Notes: generated by a model not told the origin, from the sequence alone. DNA of 64,000 bases from Harmothoe impar (GCA_947462335.1 OX381709.1:68254609-68318608); one strand, 5' to 3'; counted from the first letter of the stretch, positions 37,693 to 48,570 are shown. Numbers and translations: made by a program.

Positions 37693-37865
37693 TGGTGTGG
37701 ACCACTAAAGTCGAGATGAAGCCTAGTGACATTTGACATGAAGCTTGAAAAACACAGTGACAGGTGACATGAGCAATTCTTAAAATCGACATGAGATATG
37801 AGCATAATTAAGCGACATCGACATGTGCCATGGCTATTTTTTAAGACAAACATCATATGTCATAG
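37693..37865 (-). repeat. ATGTCGATTTTAAG module, inverted copy
   Basis: Inverse of 31255-31490. On the minus strand it reads ...TCATATCTCATGTCGATTTTAAG, then GCTCATGTCACCTGTCACTG, then TTTAGTGGTCCACACC. Together the two copies form an internal inverted pair about 6 kb apart. Confidence 0.75.
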
Positions 37866-37988
37866 CCGCCTCATCCAAACCTCCACTAGTAGTGCTCTAT
37901 AAGCGCAAGCTGTAAACCCTCTCCTCCCCCCGTGCACACAGGCGAATTATCAGAGTCAGCCAATGGTGTCAATACCCCTCTCATACAG

Positions 37989-38257
37989 GGGTCGGGCGCT
38001 GCTGGACTATAATAGATGAGTCAAGGGCCGTTCTACTGAGGGTCAGGCAGGCTAAGTCGGACATTCAATGACAGGTAGGTCTTTGACAACCTTGCTTGAA
38101 AGTCTGGACAGCATTGACAGACTGGGGCATAAGGATCTCGCATGGTCAGACTTTCAAGCAAGTTTTGCTAAAGTCGCGTTATTGAATGTCCGACCTAGCC
38201 TGACCCACAGTAGAACGGTCCTTGACCCGTCTATTATAGTCCAGCAGTGCCCGACCC
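37989..38257. repeat. 269-bp near-perfect hairpin/cruciform
   Basis: The left arm starts GGGTCGGGCGCTGCTGGACT and the right arm ends with its near-complement, AGTCCAGCAGTGCCCGACCC. The complementarity continues for about 77 bp per arm with few mismatches (TCGGACATTCAAT against ATTGAATGTCCGA). A second inner stem, CTTGCTTGAAAGTCTG against CAGACTTTCAAGCAAG, leaves a loop of roughly 35-40 nt. No target duplication is seen at its edges. The 65-codon frame inside is a by-product. Confidence 0.9.
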
Positions 38258-38466
38258 TTGGCTGAGAGCAGTTTAAGCGCCATTGGGTGTCTCTGATATT
38301 TGCCTCTGTGTAAGATGAGAAAAAAAGTCTGTTGAAAGACTATATTTCAAGCCAGAAAACTGTAATTAGCTTTCCAAGTTGTTTATTTAACAATATCTTA
38401 GCCTAGCAAGCAGCTGTCAGATGTCATCTAAGAAAAAAATGTGAGCTGTTAATAGATTCAAGAGAA

Positions 38467-39172
38467 ATTAGTTTACAAATAGCCCGTGTAAGTACGCCCA
38501 TGTCTTGCTTATTTCTTATAAAGTTGTAAGATAGTCACATCATGATGCACATCATCATAAACGCAATCATGTTACCTTTCATTGTAAGTAGACTCGCCTC
38601 TCTGCCCTCTAAAAGAGAGGGCAGAGAAGCGAGTCTCACTCTTAAAAAACCCTTCCCCTCCCCCCCTCCCCCCCTCCCCCCCCATGCATCTTAAAGAGTG
38701 CCCCCCAGAGTGCCCCTCCCCCCCCCTAAAAAAAAGAGCCACATTTTTAAATTATTTTTTAGCAAGCTTTCAGCTTGCTTTTTTTCTTTTTTAAAATTTA
38801 TTTATCCATAAAAATCTCAAGTTACTTATTTTGAAATTCGCGCCAACCTAGTAGTCACGTGACCCCCTTAAGTAGGTCACTTCCAGTCACGTGACCTATT
38901 TGAATTTCCCGCCAACATGGTGGTCACGTGACCCTCTTAAGTAGGTCACTTCCGGTCACGTGACCTATTTGAATTTCCCGCCCAAAGGTCACGTGACCGG
39001 AAGTAGGTCACTTCCGGTCACGTGACCTATTTGAATTTCCCGCCAAAAGGGAGGCCTCTCATTGGCTGCTTTTGAATTTCCCGCCAAAAGGGAGGCCTCT
39101 GATTGGCTGCAGGTCGATTGAGTAATAAACAGTACTTAACTATAGTCCCGTTCCGATACATACTATACTACT
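38467..39172 (-). repeat. Right TIR of the 10.3-kb element
   Basis: Inverse copy of 28904-29608, including the G/C homopolymer block, the 20-bp-stem hairpin and the CCAAT/E2F/CACGTG/ETS array (about 38815-39112, reading outward to inward as on the left). It is one base longer in a poly(C) run. Confidence 0.95.
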
Positions 39173-39290
39173 CCTATGGGGACTGTTTAGGTGTGTACAT
39201 AGAACTTGCCACATTACACTTCTATTTATAATTCAGCATGTACCCTACATAGGCAATGAAACCATGAAATGAAATCTTCCTGTTTGCTTA

Positions 39291-39673
39291 GGCCACTCAA
39301 AAAAAAAAGTTGTTTCTCATCACCGCGCGCATCATAAAAATCATGATTTGGGGAAACTTTTTTTAAATTTTTTTTTTACATTTTTGATGAAAATTATGTT
39401 AAAATTGCCAAAATATTGGCAGATTTGGTATCAAATTAAAGCGTACACTGTCAGCAATGCAGTCAGCTAGGTTTAACTTGCATTATAACAACCTTTGCTG
39501 ATAAATAAACCCCAAATTACTAAAATGTGAAAATTGATCGCGAAAAGTCCAAATTTCCCTATGTATTTATCCCCAGAGTAAAAAAAATAATTATATAAAA
39601 AACGCCCTCATCATATTTTTCTTGGTTGCTTATTGCTTGGTGATCAGAAACAATTTTTTTTTTTTGAGTGGCC
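39291..39673. mobile_element. PIF/Harbinger-like MITE, family B
   Basis: TIRs GGCCACTCAAAAAAAAAAG and the complement with perfect TTA duplications at 39288-39290 and 39674-39676. Sub-terminal GTTGTTTCTCATCACC is matched by GGTGATCAGAAACAA. 383 bp, AT-rich, non-coding. An isolated TTTTTTGAGTGGC at about 39788-39799 resembles one end of the same family. Confidence 0.85.
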
Positions 39674-39981
39674 TTAGGTCCATATCATGTAGAGCATTCT
39701 TGTACATTGTAGTGATACCCAACGATCCCTTTTCTTGTGAAAATGCTATGGCTATTTATAGCCCATTGTAATAATGTCCCCTTTTCTTTTTTGAGTGGCA
39801 AAGGTCATCCTACTTATCGATTGGGGTGGGGCATTTCTTGAATTCCCTGGCAATTATTGCACAATAAATTGTACAGGGGAGGAACATGTTTGCGTGCTTG
39901 TGCGACCCCCTCCCCCCCCCCCCCCCCTCGTTGTTAAAAATGACCACTCCCTTATAAGAGTAGGTGTCACCGTGTGGTGGC

Positions 39982-40254
39982 AAAGTATTAAATCTATGTG
40001 CCTCTACATGGGTACCCAAACTTTTGACCATGTCGGCGTGTCGATTTTTAGTAAAAGGGCCGTGTCACTGTGTCGATTTTTAGCTATGTAAGAACTTGGA
40101 GAAAAATTCATGTGGGTCGATTTTTAACCCCTTTTTCCATGTGTCCGTCGAATTTTAAAAGGGCCGTGTCGCACGTGTCGAATTTTAAAAGGGCCGTGTC
40201 GCCGTGTCGCACGTGTCGAATTTTACCCATGTAGAGGCACATCTATAATACTTT
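39982..40254. repeat. 273-bp inverted-repeat element with internal GTGTCGAATTTTAAAAGGGC repeats
   Basis: AAAGTATTAAATCTATGTGC (left) and its near-complement at the right end form about 33-bp TIRs that also contain CCTCTACATGGGTA. Inside are at least five copies of a CGTGTCGA(A/T)TTTTAAAAGGGC-like unit. The TGTCGATTTTTA core resembles the modules inside the neighbouring 10.3-kb element. No clear target duplication. Confidence 0.75.
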
Positions 40255-40351
40255 AATAATCATAAATAATATCATAAATATATCATAAAAACCTGTACAT
40301 GCTTCTATCCCTAAATGGCCCCTGTACCTGAGCCTGTGGGTAAGTGTAAAA

Positions 40352-40834
40352 CCCGGGGGGGGCACTGAGGTATGATTTGGGTACCCACTGCAGCACGACT
40401 GTCCAGAGCGGTGGCGGTCGAATGTCGGTAGGGCTCAAAAGGAGGGGCGGTCACTCCACTCCCAGGTTAAAAGGGAAGGGCGGTCACCACTAATCCCATT
40501 GGGAATTAGGGCATAAGGTTTTCTGGATGATGATTTCTTGAGCTTATACAGCACTAATTGATCACAAAACCATGTCTGATTGTGAGAAAGGGTGAATTGT
40601 TAAGCTTGCAGTGCTAATTGGTAAGTTTGCAGTTTTAATTGGTGAGTTTGCCATTGCTCTGTCTGGACCTTAAACCTCACCTTCTCCATAATAGGGGGCG
40701 GTCAATATGCACATTTTCCCTTTACTTGAAAAGGAGGGGCGGTCAGAACACTGCCAGAACTTCTGAGTGTAAAAAAGGGGGGCTGTAGGGCGGCAGTGGG
40801 TAGTCAGCATCAAAGAGTCAGTGCCCCCCCCGGG
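40352..40834. mobile_element. Non-autonomous DNA element with 8-bp target duplication
   Basis: The ends CCCGGGGGGGGCACTGA and the complement are flanked by a perfect GTGTAAAA on both sides (40344-40351 and 40835-40842). A second matched pair, ACCCACTGC and GCAGTGGGT, lies further in. An 8-bp duplication fits hAT, P or Merlin types. The 483-bp interior repeats GGAGGGGCGGTCA-like words and encodes nothing. Confidence 0.85.
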
Positions 40835-40842
40835 GTGTAAAA

Positions 40843-41249
40843 CAAAAGACTATGAACATTTGCAAGTCTTTCATTCAATCTTAATCATTGTTTGTGCTAT
40901 AATGGCCTCTAATGGCCAATCTAGATTTACGCCCCTGTCTTGCAGTCCCAGCAAGACAGTAGGGCACTAATCCTCCAGGCCCGGGCCTCAATGCTCAAAC
41001 AGAGCCTTGCTGAGTAAACAAAGGCTCGCACGTGGGTCAGTTGTGGATTCATTGTAGTAAAACCATTGTAAACAGAAGCGCTACGGCGGGGTATACGAGC
41101 TCACATCACTCTTCCCCTAGCCCGTCTTACTACCATAAGCCCCCATCCCAGAGTGAAGGCCTTCAGTCTTCTCCCTGACCCGCGGCCGTGTGTATGCCAG
41201 ACACTATCTCCCTCCCCGCTGACTCCACTTTCAACGGCCACCTTCCTTC
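40843..41249. other. Gene-free stretch upstream of a promoter-like block
   Basis: No gene seen. Composition becomes more GC-rich toward 41200, leading into the promoter-like block. Confidence 0.4.
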
Positions 41250-41480
41250 ACGCTGCCGCTACCAATACTTAACTTGACCCAGTTTCCAGATTTGACCTAC
41301 TTCGATGAAAACTCGACCACGTGGGTCAGGTGCCCGTACCTGATTGGCTACGTGCGCACGTAGCCACGCCCCTCGGTCTGTGATTGACAGTAGGGCTGGA
41401 TGGTGTCGCCACCTTTGGAGTGAAACTTGAATCTGGCGTTGTTACCGTAATGTCGGCTTCACGAGGAACCACTCGTAGTA
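41250..41480 (+). promoter_or_regulatory. Promoter-like block with a 20-bp perfect palindrome
   Basis: It contains CCACGTGGGTCAGG, an inverted CCAAT (GATTGGCT), the perfect palindrome GGCTACGTGCGCACGTAGCC (41346-41365) immediately followed by a KLF/Sp-like CCACGCCCCTC, and an elevated CpG count for this window. It lies 150-400 bp upstream of a well-placed ATG at 41631. Promoter function and plus-strand direction are inferred. Confidence 0.4.
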
Positions 41481-41630
41481 GCACACGATTTGTGCACTAA
41501 AACCAGTGGTTTAAGACACCATCGGGATCTAGGACTTATCATACGGGTAGCTGTTACCACGGACCTATACTCTAGGATCTTTGAAAGTGATTCCCAGGAG
41601 GATAAACGAGACTGTAGTGACTTGGAGAAG

Positions 41631-41701
41631 ATGGGTCAGCACAGCGGCCGCTACTCGCGAGCCCCAACCCCGACAACAAGGAGGTGCAGCCCGGCCAGCG
41701 C
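41631..41701 (+). CDS. Possible first coding exon (unrecognised protein)
   Basis: An ATG in good context (GAGAAGATGG) opens a short frame starting MGQHSGRYSRAP, rich in Ser, Thr, Pro and Arg. It would run into a donor-like GC|GTGAGC at about 41701/41702; without splicing it stops at 41706-41708. It sits just downstream of the promoter-like block. I do not recognise the protein and could not find a second exon. It may be nothing more than a 5' UTR frame. Confidence 0.28.
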
Positions 41702-41708
41702 TGCGTGA

Positions 41709-44700
41709 GCCGACTTGGCTGCTCAAACCTTTCTCTCAACTCAGAGAAATCACGGTCTAGAACATCTGTGGAGTACCAAACTGCAGGATATACCACATCG
41801 AGGAGTATTGAGGTATTATTAATCTGTCTGATGAGGTAGTTTTTACCTTGTTTTGATTCAAGAGCTCTTAGTTTTAAACACAAGTTTGAGTGAAGGTCCC
41901 CGACACCAACCAGCTGGTTTGAGACAACCCAGTACTGGCAGTAGCTGTGGCATTGCTCTGTAGGCCCTACAGTCAGTAGCACTAGGCGGGTGGTTAGGCA
42001 TTAGATTGGAGTAGAAGTAGGAGTGGAGTCCCATCTGTGACTGCATCCCCACACTAAGCACATAGTTTATAGGTGAGTTGTTATGGGGTATATATATCGG
42101 AGTACTCAAAAGTAAACGGTGGATGAAAAACAGCAAATGTCAGGTTTGTGTAGAGTGTGTTCACTTCTCACTCAGAGACAGACAAACTCAGTGTCTTCCA
42201 AGTTCCAGATCTAAACATCTAGCCATCTAGGCCAATGTGGCTGGGGTTAGGGCCTACGGCAAGAGACCCCGAAGCAAACAGTTAAAGCTGAACTGAAATG
42301 TGTCGACACTGTGGAGGCTACATCAAGGAAGAAAACTGGCATTTGATAGATCACATTAGACTAGTGTGTTGACAACTTCTTGCTCCTTGTCTAGATCTAG
42401 GACTAGGTACTACTCCACTGGATCATGGATGGTGTTGATTGATGATTGTAATTGCCTCATTACAGCCCAAATTATACTATGAGTATGCAGAGTGGCTTCA
42501 TTATTTAGGACTTAAGTAAGAGTTCACAATAGAAATCCAAAAAAGACATGTTCGGATAGCCTTACTTGGTACTGTGTGTTAATACTGTTATTGCAAATTC
42601 GGTAGATCTAGATATTACTTAAGTATATTCTCCGACTATGAATTTAGTAATTTACCAATAAAAGACTATAAAAACAGTTGACAGGTTACGTGATGAGGCC
42701 TACTGACAGTGAGAGTGAGTACCGGTACTGTAACATTGCCATTCTTCCTAGATCTACCCACATCTATAAAAGACCATAATCATGATCTATAGATGGACAT
42801 CTCTGGCACAAGCCCATATGCATAGGATGACCTATAGGCCTCTTCAAGCCCCTTCACATATTGACATGTGCCAGAGATAAAACGTGGACACTGGTGCCAG
42901 TGAAACCCACAATATATAACAAACAGAAAGAGCTACATCTACATGACTTTACAGGTATATCACTATATCATATATGGCCCCAAACACATTAGTTGTGGGC
43001 AGATTTTGTAGGCGCATTATTAGATGTAAGGGAGGGGGTTATATTTCAGCTTTGGCCACATTGATTACTCAATTTACTGTTAATTAAAGCTGAATAAGCC
43101 AAAAGGCACATATTATGGCTTTGTTAAAAATCATCATCTATACTGTCTGTGTATCATCCAATTGTCAGAATATATGGCTTAAAGCTACACTGGCGTGAAC
43201 TGGACATACTCGCTCACATTGACACCCCCTCTAGTGGGTGGAAAAGACACTAAGATTACTATGGGTTACACAATCTTAGCTCAATGTCCAAGCACAAGAT
43301 GAAAGTTATCTACAATTATTTATGCTCAGTAGGGGTCACAGCAGGTGGTTTCTGACCCCTGACCCCATATGAGCAGCTCAGACCTCCTGCTGTGATGTGG
43401 TGTCACAGGGAGTGGTAAGAGAGGGATGTGTTACAGCTACAAAGAGATAGAGAGATTACCATGTATTTATATTATGTAATATTATGGTTTCACATATGTG
43501 GACAGTAAAGCAGCCAAAAGAAGGGGGATGGGCCAGGGAAGAAGGAGGGATGGGTAGACTGGACCTGTATGAGTTCTATTTCTTGGTTATATAAGGCCTG
43601 CTAACGGCGGCGCCGTTAGCAGCAGAAGTGAGTTCATGCCGTAGCAGCTTTAATACCTAGCAGTGTGACATATACCGGGTGCCACATATACATGTACTTT
43701 GATAATGATGGGATACAACACCACAAAGCGATATGTCACCCTTATCATGATAATACCTGTGATAGTGCACTGTACAGGCTTTGTAGAGTCATTGAATAAT
43801 GAATGGCACAACCTACATGTGTTGGTTGGCCAATGATGTGGCCTAGACTTCAAGGGAAGGCGTAGGGGTGGCCGGGAAAGGGGACTGTTTTGATCATAAA
43901 AGTGTCGGAAAGTGTACAACGTACTGCTTTTTGATCTTCAACGTACAGAGTGTGGCAGGGAGGGTTGGGAGGTGGTAGGGCTGAGGTCGTAGGGTAGGGG
44001 TGGGGGGAGGGGGTGGTTAAAGGGCTTGGCTCGGTTCGTCACCACGACGCTGTATACTCTGTGCCCAGTCGTCACACTCCAGTTGGAGGCTGTATGGTGC
44101 GTCACCGGAGCGTTCCCTGAACGCCGCACAACGCCATGAGTCTGATCCAACTAAAAACACGGTGTGCCAGTCCCTCCCCATGTAGGCCTACATATAACAT
44201 GGACAACGCAGCACCCTCACGTTAAGGATGGGCACATGATGGGGCTAAACGTGTGCCTCCCCTCCTCCCCCGGCCTGCCAGCTTATCCTGCCAACAGACT
44301 GTAGACGCCATGCATTATGCCATAGAACCTTTATTACATGTACTATAGTTAATATGACCATATTTGGCACTGGGTAGGTGCTATATGCCATCTAATACTA
44401 TTAACATAGGCCTACACAATGACCTTGTGGTCATCGTGGTAAACCAAACCAGAATCGGCCTGTCTGGTAACTTTTTGACTGTATCAGTCATAAAAGCATG
44501 TGAATGGCATATACAAACCTATACAACAATGTATACTATTAAATATACCCATCATGATAGCAGAAAGGGAATACATATCTTACACCATATACCTCTATGG
44601 AAGTCACTGGTTTCACCAAAGGACAGGCATGACAAGAAAGGGGCCATACTAGTGGTCGACGAGTGAGAGTAGATGAGTAGATTCAGGGATGGTAGATTAT

Positions 44701-45230
44701 ACCATACCACATACATAGAGGCTGTTATCCCAAGTCCCTTCCCCTCAACCACTCACACTCTCACCAGAACCTCCCGAAATACCTGCCTCACCCAGGACAG
44801 TTGTTTGCCGTCCAGGGACCCCCTGGGACACGTAGTACCTTGGTGTAAGCATCCTAAGTACCTTCCCTGACCTCCGACATCTCACTCGTCATAACCTCTA
44901 TCTGACCAGCTACACCATTGTGAATGATAACAGTATTTGCCGCGACCATTATCACAAGTTGGTCTTCCTGTCCTACAGAGGGCCTCAGCCTGCTGGGATG
45001 CTATCTGGAGGAAGCTCCAGGGATGTAATGATAACCAACTGGGCGGTAGGAGGAGAGGGGAGGGGGGTTGATATTAATTATAGCAGTCATATGAGGAAGA
45101 GGGAGGTCCAAAGGAGTTCGTTTATTATTATGGTGAGGGAGGGGGTAGCTGGAGGGTAGCAGTAGGGTAGCTGACAGTGAGGTAATAATAATTGCACCAA
45201 TAGTGGTTGCGTAATAGTTGGGGAGTAATG
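41709..45230. other. Gene-free or intronic stretch
   Basis: No supported exon. It holds a short perfect-stem palindrome GCTAACGGC-GGC-GCCGTTAGC at 43600-43620 and purine-rich runs around 43500-43560 and 43950-44020. Open frames of up to 136 codons on the minus strand (41572-41982) lack any known motif and extend across the putative exon and promoter on the other strand. Confidence 0.4.
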
Positions 45231-45234
45231 GTTT

Positions 45235-45244
45235 ATGACGTCAT
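45235..45244 (+). promoter_or_regulatory. CRE palindrome upstream of the signal-peptide exon
   Basis: ATGACGTCAT, a full cAMP-response-element-type palindrome, about 720 bp upstream of the ATG at 45960. Its role in driving that exon is inferred from position only. Confidence 0.35.
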
Positions 45245-45959
45245 GTTACACAGTCCTATCCCCAGCAGCTGCCGGGAAACCAGTCGTTTTCGCATTAAAT
45301 CCTGGCATTGAAATGAGCAATAGTAGTTTTGGCGGTCTTTCAAGTTAACATGTGTTATTCATACACCAGAGACATACTGGGAGCTCTCCGACTCCATAGC
45401 AAAGACGCGAGTAAGAGCTATGAACTGCGTCGCATATGCCTACATGTATACACTATTTTTAGTTCATATTTGTGCCAGGATGGGGGATTAAAGCTGGTGC
45501 AGCTACTATAATCCCCTGAGTCATATCTAATTCATTCATACCGTACTCACAGTCATGATGAAGTGACATAACCGTAACCACAACAGGCGTTAAATATGTA
45601 TAAATCCTCCCACCCACATGTCACTTACCTATCTATGTATCTATGTGTGGCCACTTTCCATAATCCCCATACATGTGGGACCATTTTGCACCCAGCACTG
45701 TTCAAAACAGACGGCATTTCGATCAAAGAGCACATATACTGTGAAGCAGACGACATTTGAACACTGTTTCCCTTTCTGTCCACAGGTGGCGCATCGGGAG
45801 TACTGACCAGGAGACGCTGTGAAAGTGCACGGGACGCTGTGTGCTCTACCACGGACGCCGTATAGTGGACATCTAACCTTTCTACTTGGAGTACCATAAG
45901 TTGATCTACAGAGAAGAAAACCCCGTCTAGGATTATTACTTTCCCCAGCAGCGGACAGC

Positions 45960-46107
45960 ATGGCTGGGCGGACATGTGTGGATGTGTGCAGGGGGCGGGG
46001 GTGGGTCCCCAGCCTCCTCACTACTCTATTACTAGGTCTACTACTTACTCTGGATGTACAATGTTGGAGGGTCGATGATGAGCCCAGACTCAGGATTGAC
46101 ATATCAG
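45960..46107 (+). CDS. First coding exon with signal peptide, unrecognised secreted or membrane protein
   Basis: The ATG at 45960 follows GGACAGC and begins a 49-codon exon. It has a polar/basic start (MAGRTCVDVCRGRGW), a hydrophobic core PSLLTTLLLGLLLTL, then a cleavage-like region LDVQC and mature residues WRVDDEPRLRIDIS. It ends at a strong donor CAG|GTAGGT after 46107, in phase 1 with the split codon starting G. This is a textbook N-terminal exon of a protein entering the secretory pathway. The mature residues are too few to name a family. Downstream exons must lie to the right but were not found. It shares its exon phase with the exon at 55095-55833, so alternative first exons of one gene is a possibility. 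Confidence 0.65.
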
Positions 46108-48570
46108 GTAGGTTTAAAGCATATAAAACACTTTTCATCTTTATAATGTATGAAACCAGATACTCATTTCAATTTCAGCCCAAGGTGTGCTTAAATCAAA
46201 CTACTGAAATTGGCTTTCAGGAGGCACGATAGAACATGATGAACAACATTAGTTATTGCATGTGAAACATGAAGCTTAAAATAATGGCAACATAGAACCT
46301 GCATGTATAGCATTATAGCAGCTAATACAAGCTGGAGCAACATAACACCCCCAATAGAGCAGGAATCTGCAGCACTTGTTGAGTCGCCTGTCAGGTTGTC
46401 AGAGGGATCCAAGGGCGGCTTTGATCCTGTCTGTACCCCCTCCCCGCGCCCGATCCCCTTCTCTCACCCCCCCCCCCCTCCCCCCTAGGGCTAGTGCCAC
46501 CCACAGCTGACACAGTACTGAACAGTGTCTTCTAGGAGCCCCGAGAAATTTCCTGGCACCTCCCCATATAAGAATGCAGATTGTTGGGTGATGGGAGACA
46601 ATGAGCTTGTCATGTGGGGCTGGGGGTTGTCAGGGCGGGGGGTAAGGGCTACCAGCAATGGAGGCCAATCTGCTTGTAGAAACCACCTGCCACCATACTC
46701 CTACCTTCTCACTATGCTGAGTGGGGGAGTTGGCAGTCGTCTCATTGGGTGGGTCAGCTGCGCCTGTCGGATTTCTATTGGGTTTTTATCAGGAGAATCT
46801 TTCCCTTGTGTGAGTTGAATGCACGTTACGCAGAACATTGCTGATTGTTATGTAAGATGGGTTGGCGTGCAGGGGGGCAGGTATTGTGTGTATGTGCATA
46901 TTGCATTATCTACTGAATATTCACTGAGAAAAGATATCTCGTGCATGCATGTAGGTCAAATGATAGTAGTTATTATATTTAGCCTAGTGACATTTAATAG
47001 CCATCCATTCATTTCAACGATATAGGAAAGGGCACAAACTCTCTACAACGTATAGTTTGCCTGTGTAAATGCGCAGCCACAGCTATGATGTGGGAAAATG
47101 GATACCATGTAAGTTATACTTGCCATTCATGATTAGCGTCCATCATCCTCGGCTGACAATTTGTGAGAATGGCTTGCCCTATTATTAGACAGCCCATCCC
47201 ACCTCTAGACTCATTTATCCCCATGGCTGACTGAACCCCCCATCCCTGCCCCTCCCCCTGCCTGTGCCTATGTGTGGCTATAAACATCTCATGTACAGTA
47301 AGCTGTCAGGGCCACAACCCCTGCATTATGCACCGTTAGTCTGCTGTGCTCATTTTCCCCTGTCACCCCCCCCCCCTCCCCTAGCCCAGCCTGTGCCTGG
47401 TGGAGTTGGATGTAAACACCCATGTTGACAGGGTAATGACCATGTTCAATCCAGTCCCATAGACATCAGTATGACCACACCAACATCTGAACAGCAACAG
47501 CTATGGTAATATCACACAGAGAACCATACAGCAACGATACACTCGAAAATATAAAACACCTACAATACCACTAGTAATGCCACAGATTCTAAAAGTGTTT
47601 CATGCTTTACAGATCATGTTGACCTTAGCCTAGGCTTAGTTATGGTGTACTAAATACCAGCTACATATGTTACACTTTAGATTTGTTGTCACTTTTTGTA
47701 TAATTGTAGGTAATATGATTTAGATCCCTCAATAATTCAGTTGTAAAGAAGCCAATCTTGTCATGCTGTCGGTCCAGGGGTCCTTGGCCGTTTTTCTCCA
47801 CCTCTATAATGAGTTTTGGGGTAAAAACGGCATTTTGGCTGCAGTAGAGACCAATATAATAGATGCTGTCAGCCATACAGTACGGCCCACGAGCTGTAGT
47901 ATATGCTACTGGGGGACTGTATGGAGAAAAAGTAGTTTGAGGTAAGGGGGAAGGTAACATAGCAGGGTTAGTGTCACCCTGCCCAGGAGGAGCCAGAAGA
48001 CACACTAAATCACCTCCCACCCCAGGGTATACGGCTGGCCTACGATCCTTGGCATGGGAGCAGAAAGGGCCTGGAGTAGGCGGAAAAACATGACAAAAGC
48101 CTCAAAAATACCAACAGCAAAAAGCTTCTTCCCCTGCCTCCCGGTACGAGAAGTGACAGCCTGAGGGACAGGCCACCTGGGCCAAAAATACAACCCTGCA
48201 GCACCCCGCCACACTGTGTGCTGTGTGTGGGTGCAGCCCCCGGCCACCTCTACCCCACCACAGTGACAGGTCGACACTTCTTCCTCCTTCCTGTTTCACT
48301 TTACTTTTCCAGTCAGGACTTCATCCTGCATTTCCTGATTCTTTCTCTCGATTTTCCCTTCTGTATCCATTCATTGTTGACCCCTCTTTTCGAAATCCGC
48401 TTTTCGTCCCGTCCCGTTTCCTTCTTCTTTCACTGCTCGTTTGCCAATAACTCAACCTTTTCGTCCTTTAAAAGTACTGTGTAACCTTAAATGATGTGGG
48501 ACCAAACAAATTTGAAGTCGATACAATACTCTTCCTCCCTCATCCCCCCCTCTGTCCCTGAGCTTTTGTT
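46108..48570. other. Probable intron sequence with polypyrimidine tracts
   Basis: It follows the donor at 46107. C-rich tracts lie at about 46467-46486 and 47366-47382. No exon could be supported in either direction. Confidence 0.4.

Larger units (their letters stand above)
28904..39172. mobile_element. 10,269-bp large DNA element with 705/706-bp TIRs and 6-bp target duplication (Polinton-like ends, no coding capacity)
   Basis: The left end starts AGTAGTATAGTATGTATCGG and the right end is its exact complement. Both are flanked by CCTATG (28898-28903 and 39173-39178), a perfect 6-bp target duplication. The inverted repeats run to 29608 on the left and from 38467 on the right. They are nearly identical even through long G/C runs: I noticed two substitutions and one homopolymer length change. 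A 6-bp duplication, TIRs of several hundred bp and a 5'-AG terminus are known traits of Maverick/Polinton elements. The 8.9-kb interior, however, shows no polymerase, integrase, ATPase, protease or capsid frame, only frames under about 110 codons. It is therefore either a non-autonomous derivative or a different class. TIR near-identity argues for recent mobility or gene conversion. Confidence 0.88.

Noticed and set aside
37390..37719. 109-codon Gln/Ala/Ser-rich open frame
   Set aside because: It is a by-product of an AGC-triplet repeat that is open in several frames on both strands; no start context, splice sites or flanking domain.
28904..39172. Intact Polinton or integrated large DNA virus
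   Set aside because: The ends fit, but no polymerase, integrase, ATPase or capsid frame is present, so only a non-autonomous or novel element is supported.
41572..41982. 136-codon minus-strand frame
   Set aside because: No recognised family, and it overlaps the GC-rich putative plus-strand first exon; insufficient support for a gene.
45625..46138. 116- and 165-codon minus-strand frames
   Set aside because: Antisense to the signal-peptide exon and its 5' flank, with no motif of their own.
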